A stretch of 64,000 bases of DNA from Tenggerimyces flavus (GTDB lineage: Bacteria > Actinomycetota > Actinomycetes > Propionibacteriales > Actinopolymorphaceae). The stretch spans positions 930,001 to 994,000 of the forward strand of contig NZ_JAFBCM010000001.1 in NCBI RefSeq assembly GCF_016907715.1, in the 5' to 3' direction. This document shows, one piece after another, positions 58,082 to 64,000 of this stretch; position 1 is the stretch's first letter, and each line of letters starts with the position of its first letter. The translations under genes and the position numbers were made by a program. The notes under the pieces were generated by a model. That model made no database searches, was not told where the DNA came from, and saw only the letters and a list, made by a program, of their open reading frames with translations.

Positions 58082-60226
58082 ATGGATCACCAGTACGAGA
58101 CCGCCGGCGGCATCACCGTCCACCGGCACGCGACCCCCGCGGACGGCGCGACGCTGGCCGAGCTCGCGGTCGAGCTCGACGAACGCCGCGGCGCCATCCT
58201 CAGCTCCGGCGTGGAGTATCCGGGCCGCTACACCAGATGGCACGTCGGGTACGTCGACCCGCCGCTCGAGCTGGTCGCGCGCGGCCGGTCGGTCGAGGTG
58301 CGAACCCACAGCGCGCGCGGGCGGGTGCTCCTGCCCGCGCTCGCCGAGGTGCTGCGGCCGGTCGGCGAGGTCGTCTCCGAGTGCGAGAAGACGTTCACGC
58401 TCTACATCCCGCCAGGGACCGAGGCCTTCGAGGAGGAGGACCGGAGCCGGCAGCCGACGGTCTTCTCCGCGCTGCGGGCCGTGGTCGACGCGTTCGCGAG
58501 CCCGTCGGATGAGCACCTGGGGTTGTACGGCGCGTTCGGGTACGACCTCGCGTTCCAGTTCGACCCGGTCCGGCTCAGGCACGCGCGGGACGCGGAGCAT
58601 CGCGACCTCGTGCTGCACCTGCCCGACGAACTGCTGGTGTGGGACCGGCGCCGCGAGACGTGCATGCGCTACACGTACGACTTCACCGTCGGCGACCGCT
58701 CGACCGTCGGGCTGCCGCGCGGCACCGAGCCCAGCCCGCCAGCGCCTCGACGCGCTGTTCCCGAGCGGCAGCCGCGCGGCACGTACGCGCAGGTGGTCCG
58801 CGACGCGAAGGAGTACTTCCGCCGCGGTGACCTGTTCGAGGTCGTGCCCGGGCACAAGCTGTACGGCACGTGTGACCGGCCGGCCGCGTTCTACGAACGG
58901 CTGCGCACGCAGAACCCCGCGCCGTACGAGTTCCTGTTCAACCTCGGCGCGGGCGAGTTCCTCGTCGGCGCCTCGCCGGAGATGTACGTCCGCGTCGCGC
59001 CGTCCGTGCCCGGCGTACCGCAGCGGATCGAGACCTGTCCGATCTCCGGCACGATCAAGCGCGGCACCGACGCGCTGGAGGACGCCGAGCAGATCCGTAC
59101 ATTGCTGAACTCCACGAAGGACGAGTCGGAGCTCACCATGTGCACCGACGTCGACCGCAACGACAAGGCGCGGGTCTGTGTCCCGGGGTCGGTGCGCATC
59201 CTCGCCCGTCGCCAGATCGAGCTGTACAGCAGGCTGATCCACACGGTCGACCACCTCGAGGGTCGGCTGCGGCCCGGGCTGGACGCGTTCGACGCGTTCC
59301 TCACGCACATGTGGGCGGTGACGGTGACCGGCGCGCCGAAGCTGTGGGCGATGCAGTTCATCGAGGAGCACGAGGCGCTGCCGCGGCGCTGGTACGGCGG
59401 CGCGGTGGGGTTCGTCGGGTTCGACGGCTCGATGAACACCGGGCTCACGTTGCGTACCGCGCACATCGAAGGCGGCGTGGCGACGATCCACGTCGGGTCC
59501 ACGCTGCTGTTCGACTCCGATCCGGAGGCAGAGGAGGCGGAGACCGAGCTGAAGGCGAGCGCGCTGTTGGGCGCTCTGACGCCGCCGGCTCCCGTCTCGG
59601 CGCACGCTCTGCTGCGGGAGCAGCCGGGCGCCGGCATGGACGTGCTGGTCGTCGACCTGGAGGACTCGTTCGTCCACACCCTTGGGGATTACTTCCGGCA
59701 GCAGGGCGCGCGCGTCCGTACGCTTCGACATGGACGGGCGTTGGAGGCGTTGCGGTCGTCGTCGCCGGATCTCGTCGTGCTGTCGCCCGGGCCGGGGCAG
59801 CCGTCGGACTTCGACTGCGCGGGGTTGATGGCGTTGCTGGACGAGCGGGGGCTGCCGACGTTCGGCGTCTGCCTCGGCATGCAGGCGATGCTGGAGGCGC
59901 GCGGTACGTCGCTGTCGCAGCTGGAGACGCCAGCGCACGGGAAGCCGGGCCGCATCCGCGTGCTGGGCGGCTCGCTGCTCGACGGGCTCGGCGAGGAGTT
60001 CACGGCCGGGCGCTACCACTCGCTGCACGCGAGGCCGGCCGAAGTGAAGGGGTACGAGGTCACCGCGGTGCTCGACCAGGTCGCGATGGCGATCGAGGAC
60101 CCGGTGCGGCGGCAGTGGGGCGTGCAGTTCCATCCCGAGTCGATCCTCACGGCGTCCGGCGGAACGGGACACCGGCTGATCGCGAACCTGCTCACCCAGT
60201 GCTCGCTCGCGGCGGTGGATCGATGA
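58082..60226 (+). CDS. trpE: Fused anthranilate synthase, TrpE-TrpG
   Basis: 714 residues from ATG 58082. The TrpE (chorismate-binding) part spans about residues 1-510, with VGASPEMYVRV, CPISGTIKRG (about 319-328) and GFVGFDGSMNTGLTLRT. The TrpG glutaminase part spans about 520-710, with VLSPGPGQPSDF, the nucleophile C597 in GVCLGMQAM, and H684-P-E686 in QFHPES. It makes anthranilate from chorismate and glutamine in one polypeptide. Such fusions occur in rhizobia and in a set of actinobacteria, often with a leader attenuator, as here. Overlaps the next gene by 4 bp. Confidence 0.96.
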   Translation: MDHQYETAGGITVHRHATPADGATLAELAVELDERRGAILSSGVEYPGRYTRWHVGYVDPPLELVARGRSVEVRTHSARGRVLLPALAEVLRPVGEVVSECEKTFTLYIPPGTEAFEEEDRSRQPTVFSALRAVVDAFASPSDEHLGLYGAFGYDLAFQFDPVRLRHARDAEHRDLVLHLPDELLVWDRRRETCMRYTYDFTVGDRSTVGLPRGTEPSPPAPRRAVPERQPRGTYAQVVRDAKEYFRRGDLFEVVPGHKLYGTCDRPAAFYERLRTQNPAPYEFLFNLGAGEFLVGASPEMYVRVAPSVPGVPQRIETCPISGTIKRGTDALEDAEQIRTLLNSTKDESELTMCTDVDRNDKARVCVPGSVRILARRQIELYSRLIHTVDHLEGRLRPGLDAFDAFLTHMWAVTVTGAPKLWAMQFIEEHEALPRRWYGGAVGFVGFDGSMNTGLTLRTAHIEGGVATIHVGSTLLFDSDPEAEEAETELKASALLGALTPPAPVSAHALLREQPGAGMDVLVVDLEDSFVHTLGDYFRQQGARVRTLRHGRALEALRSSSPDLVVLSPGPGQPSDFDCAGLMALLDERGLPTFGVCLGMQAMLEARGTSLSQLETPAHGKPGRIRVLGGSLLDGLGEEFTAGRYHSLHARPAEVKGYEVTAVLDQVAMAIEDPVRRQWGVQFHPESILTASGGTGHRLIANLLTQCSLAAVDR

Positions 60227-60900
60227 GCACGATGCTGGTCACGTCCCGGTCGTTCACCGAGTACTCCGCGTTCTTCGACCTGCCAACTCCCTTGCCCGCT
60301 TCGATCCTGGACTGTTCGGCCGGCGGCTCGGGTTTCACCGCGGTCGCCGCTTCGCACGGGGTCGACGCCGTCGCGCTGGATCCCGCGTACGCGATGGCAC
60401 CGGCCGAGCTCGGCTCGCACGTGCGGAAGAGCAACACGGGTGGCACGCAGATGGTCGCGGACAACGCGGACGCCTTCGTGTGGGGGTGGTACGGCTCCCG
60501 GTCGCGCCGCGACGAGCTGCGGGCGGAGGCCGCCGAGGTGTTCGTCGAGGACCTGGCGTCGCATCCGGAGCGGTACGTCGCGGGCTCGCTGCCCGTGCTG
60601 CCGTTCGCCGACGGGCGATTCGAGCTGGCGTTGTGCTCGCATCTGCTGTTCACCTGGGCGAACCAGTTCCCCGAGTCGTGGCACCTCTCCTCGTTGCGCG
60701 AGCTGGCCCGGGTGGCGCGCGAGGTGCGGGTGTTCCCCTTGGTGCACCAGGCGGACGCGGCACCGATCCCGTTCCTCGCGCCGCTGCTCTCCGCGCTGGA
60801 GGCCGAGGGCGTGGCTTCGGAGATCCGGCGAGTGCCGTACGAGTTCCAGCGTGGAGCGGACGAGATGCTGGTGCTCTCGGGTCAGGCGAGCCAGTCGTAG
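60223..60900 (+). CDS. Methyltransferase-like SAM-binding-fold protein
   Basis: 225 residues from ATG 60223, overlapping the trpEG stop by 4 bp (ATGA), so made together with it. Motif I ILDCSAGGSGFTAVAASHGVDAVALDP fits a Rossmann-type methyltransferase, but the glycine-rich loop is unusual, and the later PVLPFADGRFELALCSHLLFTW matches motif IV. The function in a tryptophan-regulated operon is unknown. The 3' end overlaps the convergent ornithine cyclodeaminase-like gene by 19 bp. Confidence 0.8.
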   Translation: MSTMLVTSRSFTEYSAFFDLPTPLPASILDCSAGGSGFTAVAASHGVDAVALDPAYAMAPAELGSHVRKSNTGGTQMVADNADAFVWGWYGSRSRRDELRAEAAEVFVEDLASHPERYVAGSLPVLPFADGRFELALCSHLLFTWANQFPESWHLSSLRELARVAREVRVFPLVHQADAAPIPFLAPLLSALEAEGVASEIRRVPYEFQRGADEMLVLSGQASQS

Positions 60901-61781
60901 CGCGTGCCTGTGTCGGTCGTTTGGGCTGCCTGGTAGGCGATCCAGGACATCGCGAGGTCCTGCCAGGGCAGCCCGACGGGCGCGTAGACGGTGCGTTCGG
61001 TGGTGTCGCGCCGGCCTTCGGCGTGTCCGTTGACGACATCGGCCAGCGTGGCAGCGGCGTTCGTCGTGCCGACGTTCGCGGCGAGCTGCACGTCGTCGAC
61101 GATCACCCGGCTGGTCGCGAACACGTCGCCGGCGAGCTCGACCTTGCCGGGCTCGTCGGCGCCGAGGCTGGTGAGGTGCATGCTGTCGCGTACGTCTTGC
61201 GCGGTGAGGATTGGCGCGCGGGACCAGGTGGCGAGCACGACGACGTCCGCTTGTGCCGCGAGGTCGCGCGACGAGTCGACGACGGTCGCTTGGTGGAACG
61301 CGCGGGCTCGTTCGGCGTCGGTGTCGTACGCGATCAGGTCGAACTCGCGGAGCTGCCGGAGGCCACGTACGACCAGGTCGGCCTGCGCGCCGGCGCCGAT
61401 CACGCCGACCGTCTCCGCGTCTGGTCGCGCGAGCAGGTGCGTGCCGAGGGCGGCTGCGAGACCCGTGCGCCAGGCCGTGATGGTGGCGGAGTCGAGGACG
61501 GCGAGCAGCTCGCCGGTCCCGAGGTCGTGCAGGCAGACGACCCCGCGTAGGGCCGGATGCGCAGCGGGGAACTTCGCGTTCGCCTTGACCGTGTACGCCG
61601 GGATGCCGTCGACGAGCCCGGGAATGAGCGCCGTCGCGGTCCCCGGCCCAGGCAATTCCGTCCGCACCCGCTGCGCCACGACCGCGGTCGGCTCGGCGGC
61701 GAAGCCCGCGCGGATCGCCTCCAGCCCGGCTTCGACCGTGAGGAGGCCGAGCAGATCGGTGCGGTTCAGCAGCAACGTCAT
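60882..61781 (-). CDS. Ornithine cyclodeaminase/mu-crystallin family protein
   Basis: 299 residues. The Rossmann NAD-binding motif VGVIGAGAQADLVVRGLRQL (starts near residue 124), substrate-side VRTELPGPGTATALIPGL and KANAKFPAAHPALRGVV are typical of the family, which includes ornithine cyclodeaminase, alanine dehydrogenases and ketimine reductases. The exact reaction cannot be told by eye. Start ATG 61781, divergent from the FAD oxidoreductase gene at 61853 with 71 bases between. Confidence 0.88.
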   Translation of the reverse strand: MTLLLNRTDLLGLLTVEAGLEAIRAGFAAEPTAVVAQRVRTELPGPGTATALIPGLVDGIPAYTVKANAKFPAAHPALRGVVCLHDLGTGELLAVLDSATITAWRTGLAAALGTHLLARPDAETVGVIGAGAQADLVVRGLRQLREFDLIAYDTDAERARAFHQATVVDSSRDLAAQADVVVLATWSRAPILTAQDVRDSMHLTSLGADEPGKVELAGDVFATSRVIVDDVQLAANVGTTNAAATLADVVNGHAEGRRDTTERTVYAPVGLPWQDLAMSWIAYQAAQTTDTGTRYDWLA

Positions 61782-61852
61782 CCGGTGGGGTCCAGGATCG
61801 GGCTGTCGTGCACCTCATCAGTCATGACAGCGACCCTGGCATAGTGACAGGC

Positions 61853-64000
61853 GTGTCGTTGCAGGTGGAGCTCGAACGAGTCGTCCAGGGTCAGGTGCGC
61901 TTCGACACCACCACTCGCGCGGTCTTCGCGGTCGACGCCTCCAACTACCGCCACGTACCCCTCGCCGTCGTGCAGCCGCGTGAGGTCGACGACGTCCTCG
62001 CGGCGGTCGATGTGTGCGACCGGCTCGGCGTGCCGCTGTTGCCACGCGGCGCTGGTACGAGCATCGGCGGGCAGGCGATCAACGAGGCCGTCGTGCTCGA
62101 CTTCTCCCGCCACCTCAACCGAGTCCTGAGCATCGACCCCGGCAAGCGCACCGCTCGGGTGCAGCCGGGTACGGTGCTCGACGATCTGCGCAAGGCAGCA
62201 GCTCCGCACGGGCTCACGTTCGGACCTGACCCGTCCACGCACAGCCGCTGCACGCTCGGCGGGATGATCGGCAACAACGCCTGCGGCTCGCATTCGGTCG
62301 CGTGGGGCAAGACGGTCGACAACGTCGAGTCGCTCGATGTCCTGCTGGCCGACGGCACCCGCCTCACGCTCGGACCCTCGACCCCTGACCACGAGGTCGT
62401 ACGCAAGCTGCGAGCGCTCGGCGACCGCTACGGCGCGCTGGTCCGCGACGCGTTCCCCCAGCTCACGCGCCGCGTGTCCGGCTACAACCTCGACCAGCTG
62501 CTGCCCGAGAACGGCTTCCACCTGGCCAAGGCGATCGTCGGCACCGAGGGCACCTGCGTCACGATCCTCGAGGCCGAGGTCACGCTCGTCGATGCTCCGA
62601 AGGCGCGAGCGCTCGCCGTCCTCGGCTTCCCGGACGCGTTCGTCGCTGCCGACCACGTGCTGCCTATCCTCGACCTGAAGCCGCTCACGATCGAGAGTGT
62701 CGACGCGGCGATCGTCGCGATCGCGCGGCGTCGTTCGCCGGCCAACCCGGCGCTGGACGGGCTCCCGCAGGGCGGCGCGTGGCTGTACGTCGAGACCGGC
62801 GGCGACACGCTCGCCGAGGCAGAGGCCCAGGCGCGCGAGATCGCGCGGGCGGTCGACTCGACGCACGCGATCGTCACCGATCCCGCGGTCATGCGGGCGA
62901 TCTGGCGCGTCCGCGAGGAGGGCGCGGGTACGGCGACGCGGCTGCCCGACGGCAGCGAGGCGTGGCCGGGTTGGGAGGACGCGGCCGTCCCGCCCGAGCG
63001 GCTCGGCTCGTACCTGCGCGGCTTCGACGGCCTGCTGCGCGAGCACAAACGGCAGGGCCTCTACTACGGCCACTTCGGCGACGGCTGCATCCACGTTCGC
63101 ATCGACTTCGACCTGCTCACGGCGCCTGGGATCAAGGGGTTCCGGCGGTTCATGGAGGACGCGGCGGACCTCGTGGTCGCGCACGGCGGGTCGCTCTCGG
63201 GCGAGCACGGCGACGGTCAGGCGCGGGCGGAGCTGCTCGCGCGGATGTACCCGCCGGAGCTGCTGGCGGCCTTCGGCGAGTTCAAGGCGATCTGGGATCC
63301 GCGCGGGCTGATGAACCCGCATCGGATCGTGGAGCCCGCCAAGCTCGACGACGACGTGCGGGTGTTCCTCGGGACGCCGAAGATCAACGGGGACACGACG
63401 TTCGCGTTCTCCCACGACCGGGACGGCTTCTTCGGCGCGACCCGGCGCTGCGTCGGCGTGGGCAAGTGCGTCGCGTCCGACGGCGGGGTGATGTGCCCGT
63501 CGTACCGGGCGACCCGCGAGGAGCAGCACTCGACGCGCGGCCGGGCTCGGCTGCTGTTCGAGATGGCGAGCGGGCAGCTGGTGGAGGACGGCTGGCGTTC
63601 GACCGAGGTACGGGACGCGCTCGACCTCTGCCTGTCCTGCAAGGGCTGCAAGACCGACTGCCCGGTGAACGTGGACATGGCGACGTACAAGGCGGAGTTC
63701 CTCAGCAAGCACTACGAAGGTCGGGTGCGGCCGGCGTCGCACTACTCGATGGGCTGGCTGCCGACCTGGCTGCGGCTCGGGTCGCCGTTCGCTCGGGTGG
63801 TGAACGCGCTGACCTCGGCGCGGCCGGTGGCGTGGCTGGCGAAACGGCTCGGCGGGATCGCGGCGGAACGGGCCATCCCGCGGTTCGCCGTCGGCTCGCT
63901 CGTGCGCCGGCTGCGCGGCCGCCCCGCTCCGGACCTGCCGCCCGACGCGCCGCGGGTGCTGCTGTGGCCGGACACGTTCACGAACTACTTCGACCCCGCG
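61853..64000 (+). CDS. FAD-linked oxidase / Fe-S oxidoreductase fusion (GlcD-GlpC type), partial
   Basis: 716 residues visible, running off the right edge. N-terminal FAD-binding PCMH domain (PLLPRGAGTSIGGQAINEAVVLDF, GMIGNNACGSHSVAWG), FAD-oxidase C-terminal domain (YYGHFGDGCIHVRIDFD, GEHGDGQAR), then a ferredoxin-like part with C-x-x-x-x-x-C (CVGVGKCVASDGGVMCPSYR) and C-x-x-C-x-x-C-x-x-x-C-P (LCLSCKGCKTDCPVN). Such fused proteins oxidise D-lactate, glycolate or similar 2-hydroxy acids and pass electrons to the chain. Start GTG 61853 (GTG 61844 also in frame); no good ribosome-binding site, possibly leaderless. Confidence 0.92.
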   Translation, partial: MSLQVELERVVQGQVRFDTTTRAVFAVDASNYRHVPLAVVQPREVDDVLAAVDVCDRLGVPLLPRGAGTSIGGQAINEAVVLDFSRHLNRVLSIDPGKRTARVQPGTVLDDLRKAAAPHGLTFGPDPSTHSRCTLGGMIGNNACGSHSVAWGKTVDNVESLDVLLADGTRLTLGPSTPDHEVVRKLRALGDRYGALVRDAFPQLTRRVSGYNLDQLLPENGFHLAKAIVGTEGTCVTILEAEVTLVDAPKARALAVLGFPDAFVAADHVLPILDLKPLTIESVDAAIVAIARRRSPANPALDGLPQGGAWLYVETGGDTLAEAEAQAREIARAVDSTHAIVTDPAVMRAIWRVREEGAGTATRLPDGSEAWPGWEDAAVPPERLGSYLRGFDGLLREHKRQGLYYGHFGDGCIHVRIDFDLLTAPGIKGFRRFMEDAADLVVAHGGSLSGEHGDGQARAELLARMYPPELLAAFGEFKAIWDPRGLMNPHRIVEPAKLDDDVRVFLGTPKINGDTTFAFSHDRDGFFGATRRCVGVGKCVASDGGVMCPSYRATREEQHSTRGRARLLFEMASGQLVEDGWRSTEVRDALDLCLSCKGCKTDCPVNVDMATYKAEFLSKHYEGRVRPASHYSMGWLPTWLRLGSPFARVVNALTSARPVAWLAKRLGGIAAERAIPRFAVGSLVRRLRGRPAPDLPPDAPRVLLWPDTFTNYFDPA

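Overview
The window is very GC-rich, densely coded and carries actinobacterial signatures: a perfect actinobacterial LexA box, an IdeR/DmdR-type iron box, GTG starts, many 1-4 bp stop/start overlaps, and an imuA'-imuB-dnaE2 mutasome. It looks like a chromosomal piece of a soil actinomycete. The gene mix (PIG-L deacetylase, siderophore-interacting protein, secreted glycosidases with ricin-type lectin tails, ROK/LacI/AraC regulators) would fit Propionibacteriales such as Kribbella or Actinopolymorpha relatives, but the genus is inference. No rRNA, tRNA, phage, insertion sequence or CRISPR array was recognised.

Layout. 1-3.05 kb: heterodimeric ABC exporter (cut at the left edge), followed by 1.5 kb of gene-free, repeat-rich DNA. 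4.5-9.2 kb: PadR regulator with two palindromic operators, an ASCH-like protein, and a secreted protein with three complete tandem serine beta-lactamase domains. 9.2-14.4 kb: two hairpin repeats, LMW phosphatase, fructosamine kinase, PIG-L deacetylase, PTH2-like protein, iron-regulated siderophore-interacting protein, small membrane and HTH proteins. 14.4-15.65 kb: trpD with its own tryptophan attenuator. 15.8-21.5 kb: SOS mutasome operon. 21.5-33.5 kb: epoxide hydrolase, tannase-like esterase, P-loop protein, methyltransferase/TetR pair, TMEM175-like channel, HtrA-like protease, repeat protein, WYL regulator, hydrolase, toroid protein. 33.5-37.6 kb: a six-gene operon (beta-repeat protein, ECF sigma factor, 74-aa protein, ABC ATPase, two ABC-2 permeases). 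37.7-43.3 kb: ROK kinase, a CE1758/CE1759-type flavin monooxygenase-MarR-reductase operon, MFS pump, sucrase/ferredoxin-like protein. 43.4-55 kb: LacI and ROK regulators, divergent GH30 and GH16 glucanases sharing a lectin domain, AraC regulator, phytanoyl-CoA dioxygenase, nitroreductase, LacD/YihT-like aldolase plus PfkB kinase, GH99-like secreted protein. 55-64 kb: ArsR regulator/flavin reductase pair, MFS pump, second tryptophan attenuator before a trpE-trpG fusion, methyltransferase, ornithine cyclodeaminase-like protein, and a FAD/Fe-S oxidoreductase cut at the right edge.

Main links. Two separate tryptophan genes (trpD and trpEG) each follow a short leader peptide with tandem Trp codons and a ladder of competing hairpins, so both appear to be controlled by ribosome-mediated attenuation from probably leaderless leader ORFs. 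The mutasome has the LexA site expected for SOS induction. The GH30/GH16 pair with its regulators looks like a module for attacking beta-glucans. Two families of intergenic palindromes recur at several places and look like small genome-specific repeats.
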